Shown: positions 1 through 8,906, numbered from the stretch's first letter. The stretch: DNA of 64,000 bases from Qaidamihabitans albus (GCF_016464705.1 NZ_JAEHOB010000008.1:186001-250000), one strand, 5' to 3'. Program-made: numbers and translations. Notes: generated by a model not told the origin, from the sequence alone.

Positions 1-107
1 TCGACACCTACATCTCCTATCTGCGGCGCAAGGTCGACGCCGAGGAGCCCAAGCTGATCCACACCGTGCACGGCGTGGGCTACGTGCTGCGCGAGTCCCG
101 GCGGTGA
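1..107 (+). CDS. Response regulator, OmpR/PhoB type (C-terminal fragment)
   Basis: Only the last 34 codons (from base 3) are inside the window. They read as the end of a winged-helix effector domain: the recognition-helix segment [10 protein letters not shown] followed by the wing strand [12 protein letters not shown], the usual end of OmpR-family regulators. The TGA overlaps the GTG of the downstream histidine kinase (GTGA), so the two are translationally coupled and form a two-component pair. Receiver domain and target genes are outside the window. Confidence 0.93.
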   Translation, partial: DTYISYLRRKVDAEEPKLIHTVHGVGYVLRESRR

Positions 108-1573
108 GGCGCCTGCTGAGCCGGTTCTCGCTGCGGGCCAGGCTGCTGCTGCTCACCACCGGCCTGCTGCTGGCCGGACTGAGCCTCGTCAGCGCGCTCG
201 TCTCCGACCACCTGGAGCGCTACCAACTCGACCGCATCGACAGCCAGCTGCGCTCGTTCACCGCGCTCGTCTCCCGCGTGCCGGTCACCGGGCCGCCCGA
301 GATCACCGACGCCGCCGCCCACCCCGAAGTCGTCGATCCCGCGCTCGACCTGATCGGCACCCCGTACGTGGTGTACCTGGACGCGGAGGGCGCGGTGGTG
401 AGAGATGTCCATTCCTCCCGGCTGGACAGCGCGACCTTGCCGCCGCGCGACGAGCTGCGCGCGGTCCCCGCCGACGGAGCAGCCGTCGACCTGCGCGCCG
501 CGGACGGCTCGGGACGCTGGCGGGCCGTCGCCAGGCCGACCACCGGAGGGGGCGGGACGGTGATCGCGGCCGCGCCGCTCACCGAAGCCGACGCCACCAT
601 CGCGCGGCTCCGGACAAGCAGCCTGGTCAGCGGCGCCGTGTTGCTCGTCCTGCTGACGGCGGTCGGCTGGTTCGCCCTCGGCCGGGGCCTGCGGCCGCTG
701 CGCCGGATCGAGCACACGGCGGCCGCCATCGCCGAAGGGGACCTCACCCGGCGCGTACCCGGGCTCGCCCCGCCCAGCACCGAGATCGGGCACCTCGCGA
801 CGTCGCTCAACACCATGCTCGGCCAGCTCGAACAGGCCTTCGCCGACCGGGCCGCGTCCGAGGCCAGGATGCGCAACTTCCTCTCGGACGTCAGTCACGA
901 GCTGCGCACCCCGCTCTTCGGCATCAAGGGCTCGACCGAGCTGTACCGGATGGGCGCGCTGCCCGAGCGGGCCGACGTCGACGAGGCGATGCACCGCATC
1001 GACCGCGAGGCCACCCGGCTCAGCGCGCTCACCGAGGACCTGCTGCTGCTCGCCCAGCTGGACGAGGCGCCCGAAGGGCAGCTCGACCGGGCCCCGATGG
1101 ACTTACGCACCCTCGCGGGCGACGCCCGGCACGATCTGCGCGCGCTCGACCCGTCCCGGCCGGTCGAGCTCACCGGGCCGGGCGGCAGCGGCGCGCCCGG
1201 CCCCGCCCCGGTCCACGCCGACGAGGCCAGGCTGCGACAGGTCGTCACCAACCTCGTCGGCAACGCCGCCGCCCACACCCCACCGGGCACCCCCGTCCGC
1301 ATCGGCATTGGCACGGCCGGCGGCCGCGCCGTGCTGGAGGTCGCGGACGAGGGCCCGGGGATGACGGCCGAGCAGGCGGACCGCGTCTTCGACCGGTTCT
1401 ACCGGACCGATCGCTCCCGGAACCGCTCGGGCGGCGCCCACACGGGGCTCGGGCTCGCGATCGCCCGCTCCCTCGCCAGGGCACACGACGGCGACGTCGA
1501 GCTGGAGACCGCCCTCGGCGAAGGCGCCTGCTTCCGGCTGACGCTGCCGCTGTCGCAGCCCGACCGGCCCTAG
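104..1573 (+). CDS. Sensor histidine kinase, HAMP type
   Basis: A 489-aa membrane kinase, partner of the regulator that ends at base 107. Visible order: N-terminal membrane helix (about residues 13-33), extracytoplasmic sensor segment of about 145 residues, second membrane helix (about 175-192), HAMP linker, dimerisation domain with H-box SHELRTPL (phospho-acceptor His265), then an ATPase domain with N-box ([16 protein letters not shown]), DEGPGM and GLGLAIA glycine boxes. This resembles MprB/TcrY-like actinobacterial kinases that sense envelope conditions; the signal cannot be read from the sequence. The GTG start is set by the 4-nt overlap with the regulator. Confidence 0.95.
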   Translation: MRRLLSRFSLRARLLLLTTGLLLAGLSLVSALVSDHLERYQLDRIDSQLRSFTALVSRVPVTGPPEITDAAAHPEVVDPALDLIGTPYVVYLDAEGAVVRDVHSSRLDSATLPPRDELRAVPADGAAVDLRAADGSGRWRAVARPTTGGGGTVIAAAPLTEADATIARLRTSSLVSGAVLLVLLTAVGWFALGRGLRPLRRIEHTAAAIAEGDLTRRVPGLAPPSTEIGHLATSLNTMLGQLEQAFADRAASEARMRNFLSDVSHELRTPLFGIKGSTELYRMGALPERADVDEAMHRIDREATRLSALTEDLLLLAQLDEAPEGQLDRAPMDLRTLAGDARHDLRALDPSRPVELTGPGGSGAPGPAPVHADEARLRQVVTNLVGNAAAHTPPGTPVRIGIGTAGGRAVLEVADEGPGMTAEQADRVFDRFYRTDRSRNRSGGAHTGLGLAIARSLARAHDGDVELETALGEGACFRLTLPLSQPDRP

Positions 1574-2157
1574 GCGGTCACCGGCTCCCAGCACGCGCGG
1601 CCGAGGAACGCCAGCCAGCGGGTCTGCTCGTCGGCGTCCGGCGGTGGCGTCAGCTCGGGTCCGAAGTAGCCCGGTGCCCGGACCATGTTCGCGCGTGCCC
1701 ACGCGAACGAGCCGGTGACCAGTTCGGGGGCCAGCCGTACGTCGAGACCGAGCGCGTGCCCGATGTCCCAGGTGTGCGCGAGGTGGTCGGTCACCAGCAG
1801 CGTCACCACCCCGGCCAGCGGGATGTCCCCGAGCCCGGTGATCGACACGGTCCGGCCCAGCGCCTCATCGGTGAGCGTCTCGGCGCAACGTGCGCGAGCG
1901 GCCCGCCAGGTCGCCACGGGATCGTCGCCCGTCAGCTCACCCGGATGTGGTGTTCCCGGAGCCCCGGTGGTGCCGGTGTACTCCTGACCGGTCGCCCAGT
2001 GCCGCAGCTGCTCCTGGCCCCAGATGACGTGGCCTGCCACGTCGCGCACCGTCCACTGCGCACATGCGGAGGGCTTGTCCCACCCGTCCGCGGGAACCGC
2101 CGCCAGCACGGCATCGAAACCGTCCTGTGCGTGCCGGTAGGACTCCATCGTCTCCAT
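1570..2157 (-). CDS. TIGR03086-type maleylpyruvate isomerase-fold protein
   Basis: A 195-aa protein of the DinB/mycothiol-dependent maleylpyruvate isomerase N-terminal superfamily. The N-terminal helix, the CAQWTVRDVAGHVIWGQ stretch (His in the usual metal-binding position) and the later TDHLAHTWD helix (another conserved His) fit the four-helix metal-binding fold seen in mycothiol-using actinobacteria. Substrate unknown; many members are thiol-dependent isomerases or transferases. It is convergent with the histidine kinase, the two stop codons overlapping by three bases, and separate from the divergent hydrolase-OsmC gene. Confidence 0.8.
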   Translation of the reverse strand: METMESYRHAQDGFDAVLAAVPADGWDKPSACAQWTVRDVAGHVIWGQEQLRHWATGQEYTGTTGAPGTPHPGELTGDDPVATWRAARARCAETLTDEALGRTVSITGLGDIPLAGVVTLLVTDHLAHTWDIGHALGLDVRLAPELVTGSFAWARANMVRAPGYFGPELTPPPDADEQTRWLAFLGRACWEPVTA

Positions 2158-2271
2158 GATCGTTCTCCCTTCGGTTGACCGTCCTGCCGCAAGGACGAAC
2201 GGCCGCCGCCGAACTCGACACGGCTCCCGGTGCGACGATGGGGCCGGCCAGTTTTACCGACAGGGGTGCCG

Positions 2272-3501
2272 ATGACGGGGCGTAGCGAGAAGATCGAGTT
2301 CACCGGGGCGCACGGCATGCCGTTGGCAGCGCGCCTGGACCTGCCGGAGACGGCACCGCGGGCATACGCGCTGTTCGCGCACTGCTTCACCTGCGGCAAG
2401 GACTCCGTGGCGGCGTCCAGGGTCTCGCGCGCGCTGACCGAGTCCGGCATCGCGGTGCTGCGCTTCGACTTCACCGGGCTGGGGGAGTCCGGTGGCGACT
2501 TCGGCAACACCGACTTCAGCTCCAACATCACGGACCTGGTACGTGCCGCGGACCATCTCCGGTCGCGGTTCGCCGCGCCGGCCCTGCTCATCGGCCATTC
2601 CCTCGGCGGCGCGGCGGTGCTGGCCGCCGCCGAGCAGGTGCCCGAGGTCCGCGCGGTGGCCACGATCGGCGCACCGGCCGACCCGGCGCACGTCGAGCGG
2701 CTGCTCGGCGAGAGCGCCGAGGAGATCGAGCGGAGTGGTGCGGCCGAGGTGTGCCTGGCTGGCCGGACGTTCCGCATTCGCCGGGATTTCCTCGACGACG
2801 CCGCCGCGCAGCCGCAGGCCGAACGCATCGGCCGGCTCGGCGCGGCGCTGCTCGTGCTGCACTCGCCCGTGGACGAACTGGTCGGGGTGGACAACGCGCG
2901 GCAGGTCTTCGACGCCGCCCGGCATCCGAAGTCGTTCGTCGCGATCGACGGTGCCGACCACCTGCTCACCCGGAGCGCCGACGCCGCCTATGTCGCCACC
3001 GTGCTCGCCGCCTGGGCCGGCCGCTACGTCTTCGAGTCCGGGGCCGAACCCGCCGCCGAGCAACCGCCGGAAGGGCTCGTGCGGGTCGCCGAGAGCGGCG
3101 CAGGGCCGTTCGGTCAGCACGTCACGGCGGGCAGGCACGTGCTGGCAGCCGACGAGCCCGCACCCGTCGGCGCCGACACCGGTCCCTCGCCCTACGACCT
3201 GCTGCTGGCCGCGCTGGGGACGTGCACGTCGATGACCGTGCGCATGTACGCCCGGCGCAAGCAGTGGCCGCTGGAGAGCGTGACCGTGTCGCTGCGGCAC
3301 TCCCACAGGCACGCCGCCGACTGCGCCGACTGCGAGACCCGCGCCGGGAAGGTGGACCACATCGACCGGGTGATCCGGCTCGACGGCGATCTCGACGAGA
3401 CGCAGCGGCGGCGGCTGCTCGAGATCGCCGACAAGTGCCCGGTGCATCGCACACTCCGGTCGGAGACCGTCATCGACACCACCGAGTCGACCACGGGGTA
3501 G
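2272..3501 (+). CDS. Alpha/beta hydrolase - OsmC fusion protein
   Basis: A 409-aa bifunctional protein. Residues 1-250 form a serine-hydrolase alpha/beta fold with nucleophile elbow GHSLGG. Residues about 275-405 form an OsmC/Ohr-type domain ([22 protein letters not shown] with the reactive Cys, and DKCPVHRTL with the second Cys), the thiol pair that reduces organic hydroperoxides in this family. The fusion is known in many bacteria and suggests hydrolysis of a lipid or ester linked to peroxide detoxification. The ATG at 2272 (MTGRSEK) is preferred over upstream in-frame GTG because the alignable hydrolase begins there and AGGGG precedes it. Confidence 0.9.
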   Translation: MTGRSEKIEFTGAHGMPLAARLDLPETAPRAYALFAHCFTCGKDSVAASRVSRALTESGIAVLRFDFTGLGESGGDFGNTDFSSNITDLVRAADHLRSRFAAPALLIGHSLGGAAVLAAAEQVPEVRAVATIGAPADPAHVERLLGESAEEIERSGAAEVCLAGRTFRIRRDFLDDAAAQPQAERIGRLGAALLVLHSPVDELVGVDNARQVFDAARHPKSFVAIDGADHLLTRSADAAYVATVLAAWAGRYVFESGAEPAAEQPPEGLVRVAESGAGPFGQHVTAGRHVLAADEPAPVGADTGPSPYDLLLAALGTCTSMTVRMYARRKQWPLESVTVSLRHSHRHAADCADCETRAGKVDHIDRVIRLDGDLDETQRRRLLEIADKCPVHRTLRSETVIDTTESTTG

Positions 3502-3516
3502 CCGGTTCCCCGCCGG

Positions 3517-4416
3517 TCAGAGCGGCTGGAAGAGGGTGAAGTTCCGGCCGCCGTCGGCGGAGTGGTGGATGCCGTTGTCGGTGGCGAGGTAGATGCCGGC
3601 TTCGCCTTGCGTGGTGATGGCCTGCGGACTGCCCGGCGCCTGGCCGCGCGCGGTCCAGGTCCGGCCGCCGTCGTCGCTGGTGTGTACCCGTCCGTCCTGG
3701 CCGGCGCCGACGAGACGGCCGGTGCTGGGCCAGTCGAGGAGGACGAGTACCGGGGCGCCGTCGACCGGGGTGAAGGTGCGGCCGCCGTCGGTGCTGCGTG
3801 CGGGACCCTGCTCGGTGGTGGCGAGCAGGTGCCCCGGTTCGTCGGGAGACACCGCGAGGTCGGCCACCTGCACCTGGGCGCGCCGGTCCCAGGTCTCCTT
3901 GTCGGTGCTGACCATGATCTGGCCGGAGACGCTGTCGAAGCCGTAGACCTGGCCGTGGTCGGCCTCCATGGCGTGGAAGTCGGCCTCGCCGGAGAGGGAG
4001 ACCGGCTGCCAGGTCCGGCCGGCGTCGGTGCTCTCGATCAGCCCGAGGTGGGCGGGCTGTTCCGTGTCGCCGGGACCGGGGTGGCCGCTGCCGAGGAAGT
4101 GATCGGGGCCCGTGATCGTGAACCCCATGAAGTCCTGGGTGCGCCCGGCGATCTGCTCGGGCGGGGTGTCGCCGGTGACCCGGAACAGGCCGTGGTGGCT
4201 CGCCACGTACAGCGTGTCGTCGGCGGGGTTGATGCCGAGCCCGTGAACGTGGGCCAGCGATACCGCACCGGGACCCTCGCCGTGCCCTTCGCCGTGCTCG
4301 CCGCCGTGGCCGTCCTGTTGCTGCTCGCCGCCGCACGCGCCGAGGAGCAGCACCGCGGCCGCCAGCGCCGGCCCGCGGCGCAGTCCGACTCTCGTTCTCG
4401 CGGACGATGCCGCCAT
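3517..4416 (-). CDS. F510-type BNR-repeat lipoprotein
   Basis: A 299-aa secreted lipoprotein. The signal peptide ends in lipobox LLGAC (Cys28), followed by a His/Gly/Glu-rich linker (HGGEHGEGHGEG) that could bind metal. The rest holds Asp-box/BNR repeats (STDGGRTF, SDDGGRTW, SADGGRNF, STDAGRTW) that build a beta-propeller like the sialidase fold; no sialidase catalytic set is obvious, so a binding role is as likely as hydrolysis. The start with RBS GGAGGAGA is chosen over a longer form at 4467. Expression is probably under BlaI, since a CTACTAC-N6-GTAGTAG site lies upstream. Confidence 0.82.
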   Translation of the reverse strand: MAASSARTRVGLRRGPALAAAVLLLGACGGEQQQDGHGGEHGEGHGEGPGAVSLAHVHGLGINPADDTLYVASHHGLFRVTGDTPPEQIAGRTQDFMGFTITGPDHFLGSGHPGPGDTEQPAHLGLIESTDAGRTWQPVSLSGEADFHAMEADHGQVYGFDSVSGQIMVSTDKETWDRRAQVQVADLAVSPDEPGHLLATTEQGPARSTDGGRTFTPVDGAPVLVLLDWPSTGRLVGAGQDGRVHTSDDGGRTWTARGQAPGSPQAITTQGEAGIYLATDNGIHHSADGGRNFTLFQPL

Positions 4417-4481
4417 CGCCTTCTCCTCCGGATCCGGCCGACCCGGGGCGGGAGCGGTCGCCGCCACCCGCCGGGTCGAAT

Positions 4482-4501
4482 CTACTACCTGAAAGTAGTA
4501 G
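4482..4501. promoter_or_regulatory. BlaI-type operator in divergent promoter region
   Basis: Perfect inverted repeat CTACTAC-N6-GTAGTAG between the BNR lipoprotein gene and the methyltransferase gene. The half-sites and the 6-nt spacing match the imperfect repeat just upstream of the blaI gene of this window (7971-7990). The TACTAC...GTAGTA pattern is what BlaI/MecI-family repressors recognise, so both divergent genes are likely members of that regulon. Confidence 0.75.
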
Positions 4502-4538
4502 TGTGGCAGATGTCAGTCTGTGAGAGGAGATGAGGCCG

Positions 4539-5165
4539 GTGTCTTCGGCGGCGAAGGACCTGGCGCGCCTGCGGCGCTACTGGGACAAGCACGCACGCTC
4601 CTACGACAAGCAGATGACCTTCGCCGACCGGAAGTTCTTCGGCGACACCCGGCAGTGGATCTGCGGCCAGGCGAACGGCAGCGTGCTCGAGGTGGCGGTC
4701 GGCACCGGCCTGAACCTGCCTCTCTATCCCGACGACGTGCGGGTGACCGGCGTCGACCTGAGCCCGGCGATGCTGGAGCACGCCCGTCGCCGGGCCGGGG
4801 AGACCGGCCGCGCGGCCGACCTGCACGAGGGCGATGCCCAGCGGCTGGACTTCCCGGACGACTCGTTCGACACCGTGGTGAGCACCTTCTCGCTGTGTGC
4901 GATCCCCGACGACCGGATCGCCGTGGACGAGATGTGGCGGGTGCTGCGGCCGGGCGGCCTCCTACTGCTGGCCGACCACGTGGTCAGCACCTCTGCACCT
5001 GTCCGGGCGGCCCAGCGGGTGCTCGAACTGGTCATGATTCCGATCGGCGGGGAGAACTTCCGCAGGCGGCCGATCAACCATGTGCGGGCCAAGGGATTCA
5101 GCGTGGAACGGCACGAGCGCTTCAAGCTCGGCATCATCGAGCGGCTCGCGGCCCGCAAGCCGTGA
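4539..5165 (+). CDS. Class I SAM-dependent methyltransferase
   Basis: A 208-aa Rossmann-fold methyltransferase. Motif I is VLEVAVGTGLNLPLYP, motif II GVDLSPAMLEHAR, and the post-motif regions (HEGDAQRLDFPDDSFDTVVSTFSLCAIPD, VLRPGGLLLLADHV) match the UbiE/Methyltransf_11 type. Substrate unknown; this subgroup often sits with stress or metal genes. AGAGGAG lies directly against an ATG at 4530, leaving no spacer, but sits 9 nt before GTG 4539, which I therefore prefer. It shares a BlaI-like operator with the divergent lipoprotein and is followed after 20 nt by a DUF1707 gene. Confidence 0.88.
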   Translation: MSSAAKDLARLRRYWDKHARSYDKQMTFADRKFFGDTRQWICGQANGSVLEVAVGTGLNLPLYPDDVRVTGVDLSPAMLEHARRRAGETGRAADLHEGDAQRLDFPDDSFDTVVSTFSLCAIPDDRIAVDEMWRVLRPGGLLLLADHVVSTSAPVRAAQRVLELVMIPIGGENFRRRPINHVRAKGFSVERHERFKLGIIERLAARKP

Positions 5166-5185
5166 CCCCGCCGAGGAGGTTACTG

Positions 5186-5512
5186 ATGGAACCACATCTG
5201 CGCGTATCGGATGTCGACCGGGAACAGGTGGTGGGCATCCTGCGGCAGCACACCGCCGAGGGGCGGCTGTCGCTCGCCGAGTTCTCCGAGCGCAGTGCCG
5301 ACGCCTACGCGGCTCGCACGGCCGGTGACCTCGCCGCGCTCGTCGCGGACCTGCCGGCCGATCCGGCCCCGCCGCGCGGGCCGGAGCCCGTCGCACGCGG
5401 GTGGCCGCGGCTCGGTGTGCTCGCGGTGCTCCTCACCGGACTGCTGCTGAGCACCGGGTTCGTCGCGATGGCGGCGGCGGGTGGCTCGATGATGGGCGGT
5501 ATGTGCCCCTGA
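5186..5512 (+). CDS. DUF1707 small membrane protein
   Basis: A 108-aa protein whose first 55 residues are the actinobacterial DUF1707 domain (RVSDVDREQVVGILRQH, AEGRLSLAEFSER, TAGDLAALVADLP), often an adaptor at the N-terminus of membrane or sensor proteins. One C-terminal membrane helix (about 75-97) ends in a Met/Gly-rich tail (GGSMMGGMCP) that could contact copper. It starts after a strong GAGGAGGT ribosome site and probably shares a transcript with the methyltransferase upstream. Confidence 0.85.
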   Translation: MEPHLRVSDVDREQVVGILRQHTAEGRLSLAEFSERSADAYAARTAGDLAALVADLPADPAPPRGPEPVARGWPRLGVLAVLLTGLLLSTGFVAMAAAGGSMMGGMCP

Positions 5513-5521
5513 GTGCCGGTG

Positions 5522-5950
5522 TCAGGCTCCGGCGTGCTCGTGCCTGTGCCGGTACACCGAGGCGGCCATGGCCGCCAGCATCAGGGCGTGCCCGGCGGCC
5601 ATCAGCCCGCCGCCGGAGAGGATGCCTGCCCAGTAGGGCACGAGCAGCACCACGAACGGCAGGTACATCGCCGCGGTCATCTCGGTGACGAATGCCCGGC
5701 CGTGGCCACGGAACCACATCCAGCCCGCCATGGCGACGGCCATCTCGGTCGCCATGATCATCGCGCGCAGGTCCGGGTGACCGAACGCGGCCGACCAGCC
5801 TGCAGCGGCGAATCCCCACCGGACCAGCGGTCCGAGGATCGCCATGCCCAGGCCCATGGCGATGGACATCTCGACGTAGTGGCGTACCGCTCGGCGGGTG
5901 GCGGAGCGGGGCGGCAGCACGGCGCCGCCGGGAACGTTCGTGGGTGTCAT
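5522..5950 (-). CDS. Four-helix integral membrane protein, function unknown
   Basis: A 142-aa protein with about four membrane segments; the first and third contain repeated Met/His positions (EMSIAMGLGMAILG, ATEMAVAMAGWMWF). The C-terminus is His-rich (YRHRHEHAGA). I do not recognise an enzymatic domain. The start is set by AGGAGG 6 nt upstream. It is divergent from the MerR gene at 6039 and the repeats at 5965-6005 sit directly in front of its start, so MerR control is likely. The Met/His content and copper genes nearby make a metal-related role possible, as inference only. Confidence 0.7.
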   Translation of the reverse strand: MTPTNVPGGAVLPPRSATRRAVRHYVEMSIAMGLGMAILGPLVRWGFAAAGWSAAFGHPDLRAMIMATEMAVAMAGWMWFRGHGRAFVTEMTAAMYLPFVVLLVPYWAGILSGGGLMAAGHALMLAAMAASVYRHRHEHAGA

Positions 5951-5964
5951 GTCGGCCTCCTGAA

Positions 5965-6005
5965 TGGATAGCTCCACTATCCAAAATGAGAAGCTACACT
6001 ATCCA
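5965..6005. promoter_or_regulatory. Probable MerR operator between divergent genes
   Basis: TGGATAG-N5-CTATCCA (5965-5983) is a perfect inverted repeat, and GCTCCACTATCCA (5971-5983) recurs as GCTACACTATCCA (5993-6005), 12 of 13 bases identical. The repeats lie between the membrane protein (minus) and the MerR-type regulator (plus), the expected place for an autoregulated divergent operator. Confidence 0.65.
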
Positions 6006-6038
6006 TACCGGCCTGTCCACGGAAAGGAACGCGAACGT

Positions 6039-6665
6039 ATGCGGATGGCGGAGCTGAGCAGGGAGTCGGGTGTCGCGGCGGCGACGATCAAGTACTACCA
6101 GCGCGAGGGCCTGCTTCCGCCCGGTGAGCTCACCAGCCCCAACCAGGCGCGATACGACGCGACACACGTCCGCCGCCTGAAGCTCGTCCGCGCCCTGCTG
6201 GAGATCGGCGGGCTCTCCGTCGCGGCCGTGCGCGAGGTGCTCACCGCGATCGACGATCCGGCGACATCGACCCACGACGTCCTCGGCCTCGCCCAGCACG
6301 GCCTGCCGGTGCTGAAGAGCGAGGTGAGCGACGAGGACCGGGCGTGGGCCATGGAGCGCATCGAGGCGGCGGCGGTCGCGCGCGACTGGGAGCTGTTCCC
6401 GGAGTCACCGCTGATCGAGGCGCTCGTCAGCGTGCTCTGCACGCTCCGCGAGGTCGGTCACGACTGGGTGCTCGACGCGCTCGACCGTTACTTCGCAGCC
6501 GCCGAGGAGGTCGCGGAGGCCGATGTCGGCGCCCTCGCGCGCCGCGGTTCCACCGAGGCCATCGTCGAGGGCGCCGTCGTCGGCACGGTGTTCGGCGACG
6601 CCCTGCTGGCCACGCTGCGCCGCCTCGCCCATGCGCAGGCTTCGCGAAAGCGGTTCAACGCCTGA
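6039..6665 (+). CDS. MerR-family transcriptional regulator
   Basis: A 208-aa regulator. Residues 1-70 are a MerR winged helix (RMAELSRESGVAAATIKYYQ, then REGLLPPGELTSPNQARYD and the RRLKLVRALLEIGGLSVAAVREVL helices). The C-terminal 130 residues are an alpha-helical effector domain without the Cys pairs of metal-responsive MerR proteins, so a small-molecule ligand is more likely than a metal. ATG 6039 is chosen because the HTH begins there and GGAAAGGA precedes it. Probable target: itself and the divergent membrane protein, through the 5965-6005 repeats. Confidence 0.88.
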   Translation: MRMAELSRESGVAAATIKYYQREGLLPPGELTSPNQARYDATHVRRLKLVRALLEIGGLSVAAVREVLTAIDDPATSTHDVLGLAQHGLPVLKSEVSDEDRAWAMERIEAAAVARDWELFPESPLIEALVSVLCTLREVGHDWVLDALDRYFAAAEEVAEADVGALARRGSTEAIVEGAVVGTVFGDALLATLRRLAHAQASRKRFNA

Positions 6666-6668
6666 TGC

Positions 6669-6714
6669 CTCGTGAGTGCGCACGCGAGTTAGAACTCGCG
6701 TAGCCACTCACGAG
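6669..6714. repeat. 46-bp dispersed palindrome, copy 1
   Basis: CTCGTGAGTG...GTTAGAAC...CACTCACGAG, 46 bp, with arms of about 22 nt around a TTAGAA centre and a few mismatches. It sits between the convergent MerR and M56 genes, where it can act as a bidirectional terminator, though no T-tract follows. Four more 46-bp copies occur in this window. Confidence 0.9.
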
Positions 6715-6738
6715 CGGTGACCAGCACAAACGCCGGTG

Positions 6739-7596
6739 TCAGAGCCCGGCCATGCCGGGACAGGTCAGCAGCATGACCATCCACGCACCGCTCACCGTGA
6801 GCACGAAGGCCAGCGCGCCGCTCATCGTGAGTGCGGTCCGTCCTCTGGGCAGGGCGCCCGCCCGGGGTGGCTGCCCGGACTCCAGCTGGCTCACCCGGGC
6901 CCGCAGGAACCCCGGGTCGGCGAACGCGGCGGTACTCGCCGTGGACATGGGCGCCGAGACCAGCCGCAGCAGGGCGCCGGCCACGGCGGCCCGCCCGCAC
7001 CGGTCCGCGGCGTGGCGGTCGGCGGCCAGCTCGTACCCGCGGCGCGCGCGACCGCACATCTCGGCGGCCAGCGGCAGGAACCACAAATGAGCCGCGAGCG
7101 CGCGGCCCAGCAGCAACCGCAACGGGTCGCGGCGACGCGCGTGTGCCTCCTCGTGCGCCAGCACGGCACGCAGCTCGGCGCCGCCCAGCTCGGCGACGAG
7201 ACCGCTGCTGATCACCACGTACGGCCGCCAGAGCCCGGCGGTGGCGGCGAGCGGCTGCCGCGTGCCGACCAGCCGGACCGGCGCCACCGCGTCCCACCCG
7301 GCGAGTGCCGCGTGCGCCCGGCCGGAGGGCGGCACTCGCCGGCGCGCGACCCAGCGGTGGAACCGCCAGGTCTGCCACAGGCCCCGGACCAGCACGCGAG
7401 CGGCGTTGCCGACGGCGACCGCCGCCATCAGGACGAGCAGCGCCGCTGCCAGTGCGCCCGGGTGCCCGGCCAGCCAGAGCTCACGTGCCGCAGGCACCGT
7501 GCCCAGCAGTGCGGCCACGCACCAGCCAAGGACCAGTGCCGGGTAGCTGGCCGCCGCGGCGGCCAGCAGGACGAGCAGCGGCCGATCCCTGGTCAT
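6739..7596 (-). CDS. BlaR1/M56-type membrane metallopeptidase
   Basis: A 285-aa protein with three to four membrane helices and the zinc motif HEEAH (VLAHEEAHARRRDPLRLLLG) plus downstream Glu (YELAADRHA), the peptidase M56 signature of BlaR1/MecR1-like signal transducers. No penicillin-binding sensor domain is attached, as usual for actinobacterial members. Its ATG overlaps the blaI stop by 4 nt, so the pair is one operon; in this system the peptidase triggers loss of the BlaI repressor. Signal not identifiable. Confidence 0.92.
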   Translation of the reverse strand: MTRDRPLLVLLAAAAASYPALVLGWCVAALLGTVPAARELWLAGHPGALAAALLVLMAAVAVGNAARVLVRGLWQTWRFHRWVARRRVPPSGRAHAALAGWDAVAPVRLVGTRQPLAATAGLWRPYVVISSGLVAELGGAELRAVLAHEEAHARRRDPLRLLLGRALAAHLWFLPLAAEMCGRARRGYELAADRHAADRCGRAAVAGALLRLVSAPMSTASTAAFADPGFLRARVSQLESGQPPRAGALPRGRTALTMSGALAFVLTVSGAWMVMLLTCPGMAGL

Positions 7597-7961
7597 GGCT
7601 CGTCCACCAGCCGGCGCAGCCGGGACCGCAGCCGCTCGTCGCCGTCGACGTGGTCGACGAACGACGCCAGCGCCGCGTCCCCGTAGTCGTCCAGCAGCTG
7701 CCGCACCGCGATATCCGCCGGGCTGCCCAGCTCCGCCTGGTAGACGTAGCCGCGTCCGGCGCGCCGCCTGCGTGCGACCCCCCGGTCGGCCAGCCGGGAG
7801 AGCACCGTCATCACCGTGGTGTAGGCCAACGGCGCGGTTCGTTCCCGGTTCAGCTCGTCCAGCACGGCGCGCACGGGCAGCGCCTCGCCCGCTCCCCACA
7901 GCACGTTCATCACCTCGGACTCCAGCGGTCCGAGGACGGCACCACGCTCCGAGCGACCCAC
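7593..7961 (-). CDS. blaI: BlaI/MecI/CopY-family repressor
   Basis: A 122-aa winged-helix repressor: LGPLESEVMNVLW, the recognition helix AYTTVMTVLSRLADRG, and the wing (RAGRGYVYQ) are classical BlaI features; the C-terminal helices carry dimerisation. It is translationally coupled to the M56 peptidase. A repeat CTACTAC-N6-GTCGTAT lies just upstream of its start, indicating autorepression, and a perfect version occurs at 4482-4501. The class A beta-lactamase at 12433 shows no such site, so control of that gene is uncertain. Confidence 0.92.
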   Translation of the reverse strand: MGRSERGAVLGPLESEVMNVLWGAGEALPVRAVLDELNRERTAPLAYTTVMTVLSRLADRGVARRRRAGRGYVYQAELGSPADIAVRQLLDDYGDAALASFVDHVDGDERLRSRLRRLVDEP

Positions 7962-7970
7962 GGCTCGAGC

Positions 7971-7990
7971 CTACTACCGCTATGTCGTAT
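7971..7990. promoter_or_regulatory. BlaI operator upstream of blaI
   Basis: CTACTAC-N6-GTCGTAT, an imperfect version (5 of 7 in the right arm) of the repeat at 4482-4501 with the same 6-nt spacer, located 9 nt upstream of the blaI start. Consistent with autoregulation. Confidence 0.7.
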
Positions 7991-8006
7991 CGAGTACCGT
8001 CCCGGC

Positions 8007-8906
8007 TCACCCGGGATGCTCGTGATACGGGCTGCGCATGTTGTCCGGAACGACGGTGCGCGGAGCGTCGGCGGCACCGGCGAGGTCGAGAACGGCCCGG
8101 CTGCCCGCCAGGCTGCGGCGGATCAGCTCCGCCGAGTAGGAGAAGTCGGCCGGCGTGACCGCCAGCGGGCACGGTGGCGGCAGGACGATCATCGGGAAAC
8201 CGTCGGGAATCCGCTGGATGTCGTTGACAAGGCGCTGCTGGATCAGCAGGGACAGCGCGTGTGCGGCGACGCCGAGCGCGCTGCCCGGCGGACGGCGCAG
8301 TGCGCAGGCATAGCCGGTCGGCAGCACGTAGACGCGGGTGGCGCCGAGGGCGAGGGCCTGCGAGATCGGCGTGTTGTTCGTGACGCCGCCGTCGATGAGC
8401 CGCCGGTCGCCGAACCGGACGGGCGGGAAGACGCCCGGCAGCGCCGCGCTGGCCAGCACGGCGTCGACGGCGGGCCCGGCGGAGAGCCTGCGTTCCGCGC
8501 CGGTGAGCAGGTCCGTCGCGATCACGTGCAGCGGGGTCGGGGCGCGGTCGAGGGAGTCGAACTCCAGCCGCCGTTTCACCATTCGCCGCAGCCTGCGTGC
8601 GGACACGAAATGGTCGCTCTTGCCGAGCAGGCCGAGCAGGGCGGTCCAGGGGCTGAGCGGGAAGACGTCGCGGTGATGCAGCCCCGACCACACGTCGGTC
8701 AGGGTCGTCGCCGTGCGGACCGTCGGTGGCCGTGAGGCGATGAACGCGGCGTTGAGCGCGCCCACCGAGGTGGCGATGAGGAGGTCGGGAGCGATACCGC
8801 GCTCGTATAGGGCGTGCAGCATGCCGACCTGGATCGCGCCCAGGCTCGCTCCCCCGGAGAGGACGAACGCGACCCGGTCTCCTGGCTCGGCGGTGATTCC
8901 GGTCAT
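8007..8906 (-). CDS. Patatin-like phospholipase/acyl hydrolase
   Basis: A 299-aa patatin-fold hydrolase. It has the oxyanion loop LSGGASLGA near the N-terminus, the nucleophile elbow ATSVGALN (Ser in the G/A-x-S-x-G position) and the catalytic Asp in LIDGGVTNN, forming the Ser-Asp dyad of RssA/patatin proteins. No signal peptide, so it is probably cytosolic and acts on acyl lipids. The ATG at 8906 lacks a strong ribosome site and a TTG at 8924 is possible. It stands alone, divergent from the copper-associated genes. Confidence 0.88.
   Translation of the reverse strand: MTGITAEPGDRVAFVLSGGASLGAIQVGMLHALYERGIAPDLLIATSVGALNAAFIASRPPTVRTATTLTDVWSGLHHRDVFPLSPWTALLGLLGKSDHFVSARRLRRMVKRRLEFDSLDRAPTPLHVIATDLLTGAERRLSAGPAVDAVLASAALPGVFPPVRFGDRRLIDGGVTNNTPISQALALGATRVYVLPTGYACALRRPPGSALGVAAHALSLLIQQRLVNDIQRIPDGFPMIVLPPPCPLAVTPADFSYSAELIRRSLAGSRAVLDLAGAADAPRTVVPDNMRSPYHEHPG

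Noticed and set aside
6739-8691. A 650-codon minus-strand frame including the M56 peptidase
   Set aside because: The peptidase starts at 7596, coupled to blaI; the upstream extension is an out-of-frame shadow of blaI and patatin genes.
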